DNA of 33,799 nucleotides from Chara braunii (GCA_003427395.1 BFEA01001160.1:48964-82762); one strand, 5' to 3'. Counted from the stretch's first letter, positions 1-10,666 are shown. The notes: generated by a model from the letters alone, not told the origin. A program made the numbers and translations.

Positions 1-70
<70 letters not shown>
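1..70. repeat. (AG)n microsatellite
   Basis: An uninterrupted AG dinucleotide run fills the first 70 bases and is cut off by the window edge, so its true length is unknown. Confidence 0.97.
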
Positions 71-74
<4 letters not shown>

Positions 75-876
75 CGACGTTAGACACCATAGGCAGTCAG
101 ATACGGGTCCGAAAGACAGAGAGGGAGACAGAGAAGCTGAGGCCGCTGTAGCGCTGTCTGCGAGGTGATAAGAAGAGGGAGGAGAGTGCTTCCGCTACGT
201 TACTGACAGGCTCATTTGCCTCGAACAGAACCACTTGAGCTACTACCTGCTTAGCTCTATCCGCTAAGAAACACAGACGACGTCAGACGTACTGTAACAG
301 AAATCGAAACAGAAGTGGTTGATTCCAAGGCAACAGCCGCTAGGGAAGCCATAATGAGAATTCGTTTTTTCATCCAAAACCGACTTTTTCGTTTATTTCA
401 AATCCAATGCACGTGTTGTTTCTGGCTCAACAAAAAAAATGTCAAAGTTGACAATCTCAGAATTCGCACTCTGCTCACCCTGCTCCTCTTCATCCACACC
501 TATCCGACATCTAATGTTCCCTAGAATGCCACGTCACCACTCGATCCCTCACATGCCACGTCACCACCGCTCCTTTCCCTATATCCCACGTCAACACCCA
601 TTGATTGCCTACAAGCCACGTGATCGCTTCCCTTCCCAGGAGAATCTTCGGACCCTTTGCTCAGCTCAAGACGAAAAAGACCAAACGGACTATAAACCAA
701 TTACCATAATAATAAAAGGGTTGAAGGAGAGGGGGATCAAGAGGAGGAATAACGCGGTCGCCTTCTCTTATAAAACCCAAAAACGATTTATAAGAGTGAA
801 GAGAGATCGCGAGAGTATCCTTTTTTTTTTTTTGGACAACCCTCGCAGGCAAAAGCGAGAAAAGGCGATGGTTTCA
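71..876. other. Intergenic region with spaced ACGT-core motifs
   Basis: No convincing gene. Reading frames here are short and lack recognisable domains. Four CCACGTCA/CCACGTG-type motifs lie about 27-30 bp apart (near 529, 556, 586 and 616). They could be bZIP-type sites or a degenerate minisatellite. A poly(T) run lies at about 821-834. The region is downstream of beta-helix gene 1, so part of 700-876 may be that gene's 3' UTR. Confidence 0.5.
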
Positions 877-1929
877 TTATTTCGGACACTCCTTGCACGA
901 GTCCTTGATGTAGGAAGCGAGATCGGGCTTCTCGAGGACCACCCCGACTCGAGGCCGCTGCTTGCAGAACTGCACCCCAGCGCTCCAGCTCACCACCCCG
1001 CCAAAGTACACGTGTCGCACTATCGATCTCCCTTCGCTCAACGTATCAGAATTTCCCGCGAATTCACAATGGCAGAAAATACCCGACGCATCGTAAGCAA
1101 TTGAAACGGCACCACCCGAGTTATTCACAAACGAAGAGCGAATGAACCTCACGCCCCCGTGGGTCACGCCCACCGCACCTCCACTGTTGGCCTCGAATCT
1201 GCACCTTTCGCCATACACGCCTCCTTGATAGAATGTGATCGCCGGCCCTCCTATGTTCGATCGAAAGACTGCACCCTTCAGATGCACGTTAACATACATG
1301 CCGCCGATCAAACTGCCGTTGTTACTAGTAAACGTCGAGCGTTCGAACCTCAGCTCATACGCGGAGAACGAGAAACCAGTCACAGTGTTTTTGGTGACGA
1401 GGCAGTTGCGGACCACGACAAACCCCAGGATTTCGACAATGGGTTGATGGAAATTAGTGAGATGCAAGTTCACGAGCTCGAGGCGTGGCGTCGATCCTGA
1501 ATGGAATCCAGTGTCGAGTCGGATGGTAATATGGAAGTCCAGGCTCTGACTCAGCGATCGGAATCCAAAGAACTTCTTTCCGCCGTCGATCTTGCATGAT
1601 CTCCATCGTCCGTCACGTGTCCTGCAGTTGCCCACGACCGTCAGATTGGGGCAGGTCATTAAGGGAAGGTCAGACGTGAGCAGGATGTCAGATGTCAGTC
1701 GGAGGACCGTCGCGTTGCGACTCGTCACTGCTGCTCGCAGCCGAGCCTCTGGTGTGGTGGGCCTCGCTGCGGCGAGCGCACGGCGTGTCGCTGCCGCCGC
1801 CGCCACGCGCTCCGAGGCTTTCACCCCGCCGCCGCCATGGCCGCCCGAGCTCACAAGCACTAGCAACAGAAGCGCCACAAGCGGTGCGCAGGCCGTGCGC
1901 CTTCGCGAGGTCCGGTGTTCTCCCGCCAT
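877..1929 (-). CDS. Secreted beta-helix repeat protein (gene 1)
   Basis: This encodes 350 residues from the ATG at 1927-1929. I chose that start because the paralogue at 31836 begins with the same MAG residues followed by a hydrophobic segment; the frame stays open 18 codons further upstream. Residues 1-11 are basic and residues 13-28 hydrophobic (APLVALLLLVLVSS), as in a signal peptide. The middle carries imperfect repeats with GGAV/GGPAI and FxxN motifs (for example FEANSGGAV, FVNNSGGAVS). This is the signature seen in right-handed parallel beta-helix and Pmp-like repeat proteins. A conserved block (TCPNLTVVGNC) lies in the N-terminal third, and the protein ends in a Cys-containing tail (DSCKECPK). 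Several N-x-S/T sites fit secretion. No catalytic residues are recognisable, so a cell-surface or wall-associated structural role is inference. The frame is intact and, unlike genes 2 and 3, the gene is not inside the duplicated block. Confidence 0.75.
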   Translation of the reverse strand: MAGEHRTSRRRTACAPLVALLLLVLVSSGGHGGGGVKASERVAAAAATRRALAAARPTTPEARLRAAVTSRNATVLRLTSDILLTSDLPLMTCPNLTVVGNCRTRDGRWRSCKIDGGKKFFGFRSLSQSLDFHITIRLDTGFHSGSTPRLELVNLHLTNFHQPIVEILGFVVVRNCLVTKNTVTGFSFSAYELRFERSTFTSNNGSLIGGMYVNVHLKGAVFRSNIGGPAITFYQGGVYGERCRFEANSGGAVGVTHGGVRFIRSSFVNNSGGAVSIAYDASGIFCHCEFAGNSDTLSEGRSIVRHVYFGGVVSWSAGVQFCKQRPRVGVVLEKPDLASYIKDSCKECPK

Positions 1930-2166
1930 AGCCGCAGGCAAAACGCAAACAAGATTGCGCGGGGAGGGGAAGCGGATGCGCAAAAGAGAAGGAACAATGC
2001 TTCAGACCTCGCCGAAGGTGGGAGAAATAGCCAGCCGTCCCCACCAAAAAAAAAGTAGCCAGCGGTGGGCATTCGAGGAACGACGAGGCACGCTCCCTTT
2101 GCTGACTGTACGCTCTAAGCCCTTCTCGACCTTTTTTTTTTGTTTTGTTTTTTTTACCAACGCTCG

Positions 2167-2446
2167 ATGTGCTTGGCCGGTGATGCCTTGCCCGCTGCGG
2201 CCCCCACCTAATTTTGTAAGGGACGCCGGGCACGGCAAGGGCCCGGTTCACAACACAAAGATTTCGGCCCAAAAGGGCATTCCGCTCTACCTACATTTTT
2301 CAGGCGCATTTTGGCAATTATCTCAACTTATGGGGGTATTTTGCAAATTATCCCTTAAAAAAAAAAAAAAAGAACGGAACCCGACCCGGTGTCCCTTACA
2401 AAATTAGGTAAGGCCCTCAGCGGGCAAGGCATCACCGGCCAAGCAT
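2167..2446. mobile_element. MITE-like element with ~64-bp inverted repeats
   Basis: The left arm at 2167-2231 and the right arm at 2383-2446 are inverted copies. They share GCTTGGCCGGTGATGCCTTG at the outer end and ACCTAATTTTGTAAGGGAC at the inner end. The roughly 150-bp middle is A/T-tract rich and non-coding. No clear target-site duplication is visible. This looks like a non-autonomous inverted-repeat transposon just upstream of beta-helix gene 1. Confidence 0.7.
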
Positions 2447-2748
2447 ATAGAGGGCACCACTAGATTTCAACCCACAGCCAACTCCACAGTCCCTACCACT
2501 TGAATGAAAAAATGTCAGCTAAATCTAAGTTCATTACCCACAAACTCTAATCACAACAGTCATGACAACCCTAATTTAGTGACCAAAATTCCACCAACCA
2601 TGAAGAAACCATGGCCAACAAAAAAAAGAGGAACTACCCAAGAAAAAGAATCAAAACCAGAGAAAGGAGACCAGCAATCAGCGCTATTTGATCATGTCCA
2701 CTATTCATCCAGAGTTACTACCAGCAGCTGAGATCCAGAGCCTTATCT

Positions 2749-2788
<40 letters not shown>

Positions 2789-3361
2789 CCCATCCCTTTC
2801 TTTTTTTCTTTTTCTTTTTTTCCATCCCTTTCTTTTTTTCTTTTTTTTTTTCCATCCTTTTCTTTTCTTTTTTTCTTTTTTTCGATCCCTTTCTTTTTAA
2901 ACCGCCAGTACGTGGCCAAGCTATCGACGCCGAGCCTGGAATACCCCTGCGCGGCGATTTTTGCCGAAGTGCCGGGGTACCATTTCGATTTTCTTTTGGC
3001 TGGCGCTTCCAGCCATTGTGGTCCGGTACTCCGAACCCCTAAAGGCACGGCGCATTAAGGGGAAAGCGCCGCCGATAGCCGGGCCAAGTACTGGTGGTTT
3101 AATAGGGCCCAGTGCCCAAGGCATAACACATCACGAAAGAAGCTCCGGCGCCACGGTTCACTACCTTTAGCATTGCTCCTGTTCCTGTCTTCAGAACTAG
3201 GACGGCAGGCGGCATTGTGCAGCCTCATTTTCTCCGTGGGACAAACAAAACAAATATTCCAGCTGTGTAGTGCTCTTACAGTTCTTCCACATGGAGACAA
3301 AAATAAAATAAAAAACAGAGAGGAAGCTGCCCTCGTCGTCGCCGGGAATGGGTTCTGAATT
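2447..3361. other. Non-coding interval with long pyrimidine tract
   Basis: No gene seen. A pure T run begins at about 2752. It is followed to about 2900 by tandem T-rich units separated by CCATCCCTTTC, and every long reading frame here is an artefact of the tract. The rest (2900-3361) is GC-richer and unrecognised. Confidence 0.6.
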
Positions 3362-3931
3362 AAGGCCTCGTTCCACTACTCGTCGTCTGCCACGATTTAT
3401 GGCGGACCGTGGCGCTTCGCGAAATGGCACTTTCGTGGCAGAAAACGGAGCATGGTTCCATTTCCTCGCCGCTGCCACCCGCAATCTGATAACTATCCTG
3501 GGCGACTGTGCTTTTGATGGCGGATGGCGGGTCAATGGAACGGTGATGCTGTGATGCAACAGCGGCTCTAGGGGACCGGTTCGGGCCCGTCGGGGTCGCC
3601 CACACCCCGGGCTCGGACATCGGAATGCCCGTCCAACCAGTAGTGGGACAAACCGGAAACTTGACGCGGGACTAGGCGGCATGAGTCCACGCGACGAAAT
3701 TTCGCCCACACTACGACACAACCCAGGCCGTGCGTCAAACCTACCGTGTGAGAGGCAGCCGCCACAAGACGCGAGTCGCAGAGAGGTCACTCTTACCACA
3801 CTCCACAAAAGTGTGTGACAGGTCGGAGAAACGAGACGCCCTAGTGAGGGACCGCCGTGCACACTTTTTCGCATTTTCTGACAGACACAGTTTCGTGGCA
3901 GTTGGCGACGTAGTGGAACGCTGCGAGGTCT
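3362..3931. mobile_element. Foldback element, GGCCTCG-ended family (570 bp)
   Basis: The left end reads GGCCTCG then TTCCACTACTCGTCG and CTGCCACG. The right end, read in reverse, gives GACCTCG, CAGC, GTTCCACTACGTCGCC and CTGCCACG. The ends are therefore imperfect inverted repeats of about 35 bp. They resemble the GGGCCTCGCTGCACTACTC ends of the hairpins at 7767, 10667 and 30210. The interior has no credible gene. A target-site duplication is not clear. Confidence 0.6.
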
Positions 3932-4186
3932 TTCTGTTCTGGAACAGTCAGTGGTCATCTGGTGATGCAGGGTTTTTGCCCTCTCCCTTTTTGTTTTTGG
4001 CTCATTAGTGCCATATCTGAAATGGGACTGGCGGCCCCCCTCTCTAGCTTGATGTGTACCGCCCCAGAGAGGACTCACACACAACGTTCGACAAAAGAAG
4101 GTGAACATGTGCAGCCAATGGGGAAGCACCGAGTTCACCCCCTGCCTCAATAAGCCAACGTAAAAATGAAGATAATGGCCTTGCCC
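3932..4186. other. Unassigned spacer
   Basis: No gene, RNA or repeat recognised between the foldback element and the LTR-like sequence. Confidence 0.5.
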
Positions 4187-4640
4187 TGTGACGCGTCAAC
4201 TTCCGAACCTGCGCTACCTTCCCCCCCCCCTGTTTCTCTGTATTTTTGTCAAATTTTGGATGATCATCCGACGAGGTCTCTTTTTTGTATTTTCATATGC
4301 AAGGCCCTCGAATCAATATTTGGAAATTGTTTTTTTTTTGCAAATTGGGAATTACCTGGGAATTACGCATGCCTCACCGAGCGCGTTAGGAATTTTGGTC
4401 GACGGTCAAGAATTTCGGAATAAGCGGGATCCGACGTGTCTTTTTTTGTACACAAATATTCGCAACTTCGTCTTGGAAAGCTCTGGGAATTTTCGCAGTC
4501 TCAATGGATTCACTTAGCTTGCTGTCTTTGAGGGATTTCCAACTTCTCCTTTACGTGGTATTATCCTATCAGGAAACAACTGGTTAGCCATGATAGATTT
4601 TATATAAAAGGTGACGAGGTCTCAAGAAGAACACTCTCAG
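4187..4640 (+). mobile_element. LTR-like sequence of a decayed gag element
   Basis: It begins TGTGACGCGTCAACTTCCGA, and the first ~310 bp parallel the outer part of the palindrome arm at 17040 (TGTGACGTACTAGCTTCCGG). Several later blocks also match, such as the GCGCGTTAGGAATTTTGG and GGAATAAGCGG type motifs. A TATA-like TATATAAAAGG lies near 4600, upstream of the gag remnant, which suggests a 5' LTR in plus orientation. The 3' boundary is not certain and no second LTR was found. Confidence 0.5.
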
Positions 4641-6930
4641 TAGCAATAAAATTTGTTGTGAAGGGCAAACTCTATGAAGTGATTGGATCCGATAATCCCT
4701 TCATAATTTTAAGATATAAGACTTATGTAAAGGACCGCATACTATTTCAAATTCCAGTGGTCAAATTCCGGAATACCAACAACTTGGATGTGAGAATTTA
4801 CGCCCCAGCATGTCTAAAGAAGGAAGCTAGTTATTTGGAGTGTTAGACAGGGGGGGCTATATCATTCTTATAAGGACAAAAGAATGGATTGAGAAGCAAC
4901 ATAGGAAAGTAACTTGGGGAAAGAGAGTGAGGCAAATTGAGAAACTCTCTAACTTTTGAACTATTGATGATTTTAAGGATAAGAGAGACTAGATACCTCC
5001 CGGAGTCCATTGCCATAATAGGTAAAGTAAGGGAGAGTGACTCCACAGTGGTGATAAAGTCCTTATTTCTGAATACCTTTGAGCATCAGTTTGAGATCCC
5101 CGACTGCACTCATCTTGAAATTTGTCTTTCCTGACACTGACTATAATGATCGCTAATACCTGAATCGATTGAACAACTAACGTTTGGGATCGTATTGGAA
5201 GGAAAGGTGGTCAAGACACAAAGTACTATTCGGCTCCCAGACATGAATCTCTCCACTTTGGATGAGTTCAAGTTCTTATAACTCTTTCTTAATTGGATGA
5301 GAGAATCTGCACTGAGAGTTACTACTGACGAAACTGAGATCGACTACCTGTTGAAGATAATGAGAGTGGGGATTGTTGAGATAGTATCCTATCAGTCCTC
5401 CAAAGAACGAGTTTTTTTTGTCAGAACAATCAACAACGGTTCATAAGCAATGCAATTTAAATATTAGATTATAGACCTGATGAGGTACTTTATCATCTGG
5501 GGTGTTGTGAAGAGATATAATAGAAGACTTTGTAGGGATGACAAAAGAGCGTTAATTGAAGGTTATATCGAATGGTTAAGAAATATTGCCTTGCCCTTGA
5601 TTACTACTCAGACTATTATTGCCTACACTCTCTACATACGAAATTCTCAAGGGATAAAACAAACAAGAGAGGAGAGAGACAAACTTGTATCCCATGCTAC
5701 AAGAGTAAGAGATTGAGAGTGTGGAAGAAACAATCAAGAATGATAAAAAAAAGAAAAAGAAATTTGAAGAAAAAATTATGATCAAAATGTCCTAACGAGA
5801 GGGACTTAGCTCAAGGTCTAGCTCTTATGTAAGGACTTATGATGAGACTTTGGTAGATGTTGTACGAGAGCAGGTTAAGAGAGTTGGTACTATAAAAAGG
5901 GGGTTTAGATATTGCAAGAGCAAAGACACTATAATATTTTTTTCTATATTTCGGAGAACCTCAAATGTATAATTTATTGGATGCATATGAATTATTTGGA
6001 CTCAGTTATGGTTGGACAAACAAACATTGACTTAAGCATCTTCTATCATACTGTGACTCTCACTCGAGGTTGGTTGCCTTTGAGTTGATGAAATGTGCTA
6101 TAACATGAAAAAAAGTCAAGGAAAGAATAAAAAAGGAGTTTGAGAAATACTTTGTTTCAGTCACCACAAAAATATCCTCAACATCAGACGAGCTAAGTAT
6201 GACACTTTTAATGTTTTCCTTCAGACGTTTATCCGGACAACTAAAAAACTTTCATATTTGGATTAAACTCAAAGATGTCATATTTATTTGATTAACTTCA
6301 CCCACAAAAACAGATAGACTGTTCTCATTTAGGCTCAACACTTCCCTCTCAGATGAGATGAAATGGTTGCAATAGGCAGAAGTCTACCTATTGTCTCCCA
6401 CAAGAAGTGATCACTGGATCAGATCGGTACGTTGGCTAAAGATTGAGAGACAAAGAATTGTTTGAACAGAGGAAATAATCAGAGCACAGAAAATATTGTC
6501 CAACGGATTATGACCAATTATATACTTGCTAATCATGTTGTGGATGAGAAAGGGAAGAAGGAGTTAGAAAGTGAGGACGACAAAGATGATGATGATGACG
6601 ATGACCATGAGAAAAAATGAGACTCCTCCCGATCTAGAAAGAATGGAGGGAATGATGGAAGAGAGAACAGAGAGAGAAAAAAGTATGATGATTGTCCAAG
6701 GAAAAACTTCGTCTGCAACTATTGCGGTGAGGGGGGTCATACCACAACTTAATGTAAGCCTCTGGAAGAGGATGTAAAGAGTGGGGTAGCCGAAAAGGAT
6801 ACAATTGGCCATGTTTGTGACAGTTCATGAAACAAATTGAATCCCAGATATCCAGGAGGTATGAGACTTCTTGCCCTTAAGCATGAAGAGAAAATGAAGA
6901 AGAAGAAGAAAATAAAAAATTAATTTAAGG
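4641..6930 (+). pseudogene. Degenerate retrotransposon gag (zinc knuckle)
   Basis: This AT-rich stretch contains protein-like fragments in changing plus-strand frames, broken by many stops. Examples are 4658-4846, 4937-5134 and 5480-5716. Near the end (6714-6755) is a CCHC zinc knuckle, C-N-Y-C-G-E-G-G-H-T-T-T-stop-C, with one codon mutated to TAA. It is preceded by an acidic Asp-run and a basic Arg/Lys-rich segment. A CX2CX4HX4C knuckle after a charged linker is typical of gag nucleocapsid. No protease, reverse transcriptase or integrase follows, so this is either a gag-only element or a truncated copy. Base composition is clearly more AT-rich than the flanks, consistent with age or a different origin. 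Confidence 0.55.
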
Positions 6931-7050
6931 GGCAACAGCTCGTGGGTCACAACCCACATTTTGAATGGGCAAAAAAAACAGTAGTCCGCAGGTCCGTCCC
7001 GACCGTAGTTCAAAACGACAATAATAACAGTGGTCCGCATTATACACATG

Positions 7051-7071
7051 GTGCCTGTTCGAAACAGGCAC
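7051..7071 (+). other. Perfect short hairpin followed by T-rich run
   Basis: A 9-bp perfect stem (GTGCCTGTT / AACAGGCAC) with a 3-nt loop is followed at once by TTTTGTC and then a long T tract. It looks like a terminator-type or snapback hairpin. Its role is unknown. Confidence 0.4.
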
Positions 7072-7193
7072 TTTTGTCTTCCTTTTTTTTTTTTTTTTTT
7101 TNTTTTTTTTTTCATCCGTCTGATGGTCGCCCCGCGCCGGCGGCTGGAACGGGAACCAAAAAAAAAAAAATCATGGTGGGGCCATGGCCATGG

Positions 7194-7415
7194 CCAATCT
7201 GGGGTGTGGCCGAGACATCTCGGCCGTGCCCAATCTGGGGTGTGGCTGAGACATCTCGGCCGTGGCCAATCTGGGGTGTTGCTGAGACATCTCGGCCGTG
7301 GCCAATACCGGGTGTGGCCGAGACATCTCAACCATGGCCAATCTGGGGTGTGGCCGAGAGACATTTTGGCTGTGGCCAATCTGGAGTGTGGCCGAGACAT
7401 CTCGGCCGTGGCCCA
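7194..7415. repeat. 36-bp minisatellite, about six units
   Basis: Units of CCAATCTGGGGTGTGGCCGA plus GACATCTCGGCCGTGG repeat about six times with a few substitutions and one small indel. Each unit contains the inverted repeat GGCCGAGA-CA-TCTCGGCC. Because 36 is a multiple of three, several frames on both strands stay open and encode 12-residue repeats, but nothing else supports coding. Confidence 0.85.
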
Positions 7416-7766
7416 ACCATGGAGCCGAACACCACCTTTTTTTTTTTCCCAGCTGCGGCAGGGCACGGCACGGCAGAGTTCTGGCCAGATGCATTCCTGG
7501 AGGCACTACTGTGAACACCCTGCTCGCGGCTACCCCCCCCCCTCACGACCTGCTTTTCAACTTCGTTTATTTTTTTTTCGTTTTTGGCAAGTGTCAGCTG
7601 TCCGTTTTTTTTTTTTGTCGTCTGCACGTCTGTTCTCCGTGGAAAACGCCCTGCTCTTTGGCAGGGCACGAAATCAAGTGTCAGCAGCAAAAAAAAACAA
7701 CAACACAACAAGGAACGAACCGAGCTAATATTCTCGGCAGATGCATTCGTGGAAGCAGCACTGTTA
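7416..7766. other. Poly(T)-interrupted spacer with repeat termini
   Basis: No gene. T and A tracts alternate. Two AGATGCATTC motifs (7487 and 7739) recur at 8902, 12529 and 33741, where they sit at or near ends of repeat elements. These are probably fragments of non-autonomous elements. Confidence 0.4.
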
Positions 7767-7888
7767 GGGCCTCGCTGCACTACTCTCGAAATGCGCAAAA
7801 CGAGAGCGAATCTTCTGCTAGAATATGGAAAGATACATGGCCATGATTTTTGTCTGTTGTGCATGTCGAGAGTAGTGCAGCGACGCCC
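7767..7888. mobile_element. 122-bp hairpin element (GGGCCTCGC family) with TTA duplication
   Basis: Starts GGGCCTCGCTGCACTACTCT and ends with its near-perfect complement (AGAGTAGTGCAGCGACGCCC). The ~30-bp stem encloses a ~60-nt interior. TTA flanks both sides (7764-7766 and 7889-7891). A 3-bp TWA-type duplication with GGG/GGCC-starting ends is typical of PIF/Harbinger-type MITEs, so this assignment is reasonable but not proven. The interior (CTAGAATATGG, ATGGCCATG) is shared with the copies at 10667 and 31095. Confidence 0.75.
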
Positions 7889-7918
7889 TTACAAGTTTTT
7901 TTTTGCCTATTTGAACTT

Positions 7919-8020
7919 CGACGACGAGGACATTGCCATTTAGTGTTTTTTTTGCCGTTTTGAAGTTCGACGACGAGGACATTGCCATTTAGTGTTTTTT
8001 TTTGCCGTTTTGAACTAAAA
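7919..8020 (+). repeat. 49-bp tandem repeat (about two units)
   Basis: CGACGACGAGGACATTGCCA then TTTAGTG, a T run and TGCCGTTTTGAA occur at 7919 and again at 7968 with period 49. A partial third unit follows. Confidence 0.75.
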
Positions 8021-8022
8021 GT

Positions 8023-8442
8023 GTGACCCAGGAGCAGTTTCCCCTTAATTTAAATGTTCATTTTTTTGTTGGTGAGTTGCCTGAAGAGCTTGTGCAAAAA
8101 TCTGATGATTCTTCCACCATGATTGAGCTTCCTCTACAGTCTCGGACATTAGTGGAAGACTTGTCTGATGAGGCCTCCCCGAGCGAAATCTCATTAGAAG
8201 AAAATCCTGCTTCTCAGAGCTCTCCCGAGCTAGTAGTATTCTCTTCTGATGAAGCCGCTTGTTCCGTCAACATGATGTCCTTATAGGATGATCTGCCACC
8301 GATTGATGATGTTCCTTACACCACCAGTATCTCTGAGCCTGTTTTTGTCTACCCTGAATTTCACTGCGCTCCGAGTTTGCCGAGCCTGGGTCCCACTCCA
8401 TTTCTTTATGGTACTCTCAGGGGAAAAAAAGAAAAAAAAGAA
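8023..8442 (+). pseudogene. Hypothetical acidic, Ser-rich reading frame
   Basis: A plus-strand frame of 87 codons (8023-8286) continues in the same frame past one TAG to about 8430, where it runs into an A/G tract. The composition is protein-like: Ser, Glu, Asp and Pro rich, with phrases such as LEDLSDEASPSE-type acidic runs. No domain is recognised. It may be an exon fragment of a captured host gene or part of an old retroelement, and could also be chance. Confidence 0.22.
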
Positions 8443-8551
8443 AAAAAAAAGGTTGCGGCCGTGAGACTCACAAAACAAGAAAACAAACAAAAGGAAACAA
8501 AGCTTTGGCTGTGATTGCAATTGTATACATTCTTGGAAGTGGTAGCCCGTC

Positions 8552-8818
8552 CCAGGTTGTCAGATTCCAAACAAAAAAAAAAAAAAAAAATCAGAAAATG
8601 GCTAGATTCATTCCTATAAGTGCCAGTGTGATCAAGGTTACAATCCTCTGACTAAACACAGCTCAAGCAGATCACGGATCCAGGTTGTCAGATTCCAAAA
8701 ACAGAAGAAAAAAAAAGAAAAAAAAACACTGAACACGGGCTTCGGCCGTGAAAATGGCTGGATACATCAGGGTTACAATCCTCAGAGGAAACAAAGCTAG
8801 AGCAGATCACGGAATCTG
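8552..8818 (+). repeat. Direct repeat of ~128 bp
   Basis: CCAGGTTGTCAGATTCC at 8552 recurs at 8680. Both copies continue through an A-rich run, GAAAATGGCT, GGTTACAATCCTC and AGCAGATCACGGA. The copies have diverged in their A-rich parts. The arrangement suggests a tandem duplication of a short A-rich element. Confidence 0.7.
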
Positions 8819-9632
8819 CCCTACCTTGTTGGCACGGAACTCGTAACAAACAAAGAAAAAAAAAAAAAAAAAACGGTGAGAATGAGACCATCTTTGCTGT
8901 AAGATGCATTCTGGAGGAAGACTGTGAGCACGGCCTCCTAGACTACCCTGCTCTACATCACTGCAATACATAAGGTTTTGTTTTTTTCCCTTTTCCTTTC
9001 ACAGGAGGGCAACAGGAAACTAAGATTTATGGGACTCCCCTACCCTGGGTACCACTCCCGATTTCTTCAGGTGATTTCTTCGGGGTCGGACCAAAACATT
9101 GTAATCCCAACACTGGCAAAGGTACTAGTGGTTCACAAGAGCTGCCCGCTAAAGGTCGAATTCTTTTTTTTTTGTTTCCAGAAAGAAACAGGTCTAAAAG
9201 AAATAAGCAATTCCAGGGACCTCCAGAGGTTCCTGCAAAATACGTAACCCCGCGGCTGTCCAAGCCGCTGACATTTACATGGCCATTTGCGTGAAAACGG
9301 AAAATATGTAGCCCTTGTGACCCAAAAAATCACCTACAATTTACCATTTTATGAAAATGCGTGCTAGTGTGAGTATGCCCTCACTTCCCCTGATCAGGAT
9401 TCCTGCCTGCCCCTGTCTCGCAAGAACAAGCAGCCGAACTGGTCAGAGTTCACGTGCTACACCAGCTAGGATAGAGCCCCTCAGTGGCGTGATGTTTTCT
9501 AGAGTCTGACTCACCAACTGTAGAGTTGTAGTGGAGCGAGACCTATAGTCTTTGCGCGGCAAAAAAAAAAGAATAAAAAAGGGGAAAACTAGGCGGGAGT
9601 CACAGAAATGAGTTATAAATTATAATTGCACT
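8819..9632. other. Unassigned spacer with a lone MITE end
   Basis: No gene. GTGCTAGTGTGAGTATGCCC at 9361-9380 matches the terminal repeat of the foldback at 12319-12560, but no partner end was found nearby, so it is probably a truncated copy. Confidence 0.4.
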
Positions 9633-9739
9633 ATGGGCCAAGATACAGTTTCGAATTGCAGTTCGGCCAATGTATACCACCCAGGTTTCTGGCCAGGTAG
9701 GGTGCCTGAAGTGCACTTGCAAACTGTATCTTGCCCCAT
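9633..9739. mobile_element. 107-bp foldback element
   Basis: ATGGGCCAAGATACAGTTTC at the left is mirrored at the right by CAAACTGTATCTTGCCCCAT, giving a stem of about 30 bp around a GGTTTCTGGCCAGG centre. It is a MITE-like hairpin followed by an A run (9753-9764). Confidence 0.65.
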
Positions 9740-9969
9740 ATATATCCCCTTTAAAAAAAAAAAAACAGCTTTCTTGTAGCCTGCCAGGAGGGACGCCTTC
9801 TGTGTACGTGTTGGGCGCCGCTGGACTTAGTTTTTTTCAGAACCTGACGACTGTGTACGTGTAGCAGGAGCCTTGAAACCTCGGGGTTTGAACTCCGGTC
9901 TACATATCAACATGTACACCCGGGCTGTTGCTCTCTTCTTCGATGCCCGTGAGTTTTCGGGGACTTACC

Positions 9970-10070
9970 GGGGGCAAGGTCCCACTTGCACGGATTAAGA
10001 GATTCTGGCCGTAGATCTTTGCTATCTACGATCAGTACGGCTTAATTCGTGTAAGTGGGACCTAACCCCC
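9970..10070. mobile_element. Short MITE, AGGTCCCACTT family (copy 1)
   Basis: The 101-bp element has inverted ends GGGGGCAAGGTCCCACTT and AAGTGGGACCTAACCCCC. It has a conserved centre, GGCCGTAGATCTTTG. Related copies lie at 12821-12927, 13233-13303 and 30423-30523. Confidence 0.75.
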
Positions 10071-10292
10071 GACTTCCTGGGCCAGGGCCCAACGACACGA
10101 AGCTCGTGATCAGAAGGTGCGAGCCTGGTCACCAATGACCTGGCAGTTTCATCCTGACTCCGTGCAGACGTGGCCGTCGTAGTCAGACAGCAAATCAGCA
10201 AATCTCCACAGCTTCATCTTTCTTTTCTTCCCTCCTCCTGGCCCCCCTCCCTGTCTGCTGTCGAACTGCAAATCTCCACCCCACCCACTAAC
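10071..10292. other. Unassigned spacer
   Basis: No gene, RNA or repeat recognised. Confidence 0.4.
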
Positions 10293-10344
10293 GAGCCTAC
10301 GGGTAGCTCGGTTAGTATACTCAAGAACTGTTGAAATACAGAAC
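10293..10344 (+). repeat. tRNA-like SINE head fragment
   Basis: GAGCCTA, GGTAGCTCGGTTAG (box A-like) and AACTGTTGAAATACAG (anticodon-arm-like, GAA in the loop) occur in tRNA order. The same sequence is found on the minus strand at 30060-30152. The B-box side is missing because a (TTA)n tract follows, so this is a truncated SINE or tRNA fragment. Confidence 0.45.
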
Positions 10345-10503
10345 GAAGTTATTATTATTATTGCGTGCCATTAACGATGGATCCGCATGAGGGAAACCAC
10401 ATTTCATTTTTCTCTATTTATGCGTGCCATCATGGCGGGGGCCATGCTAATCTTCTTTCTCTGTTTTCCCAAAAAAAAATAGAAAAATCTTCTCTCTCTG
10501 GTA

Positions 10504-10542
10504 CCGTTCCAGTCATTATTAATATTATTATTATTATTATTA

Positions 10543-10576
<34 letters not shown>

Positions 10577-10590
10577 CGTTATTATTATTT
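10504..10590. repeat. (ATT)n microsatellite
   Basis: ATT trinucleotide run with a few G or C interruptions. The frames through it encode poly-Ile and are not genes. Confidence 0.9.
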
Positions 10591-10666
10591 TTTAAGTCGC
10601 AGTCCCGAAGGACGAAACAACAATTCTGAATCTGAATTAGATGGGGCTGGTCAGCTCAATGACGAT

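Noticed and set aside
1592-2407. Long plus-strand frame opposite gene 1
   Set aside because: Antisense shadow of the beta-helix gene and its signal peptide region, with no domain.
7051-7514. Long open frames on both strands across the minisatellite
   Set aside because: They exist because the 36-bp unit is a multiple of three. No start context, domain or conservation supports coding.
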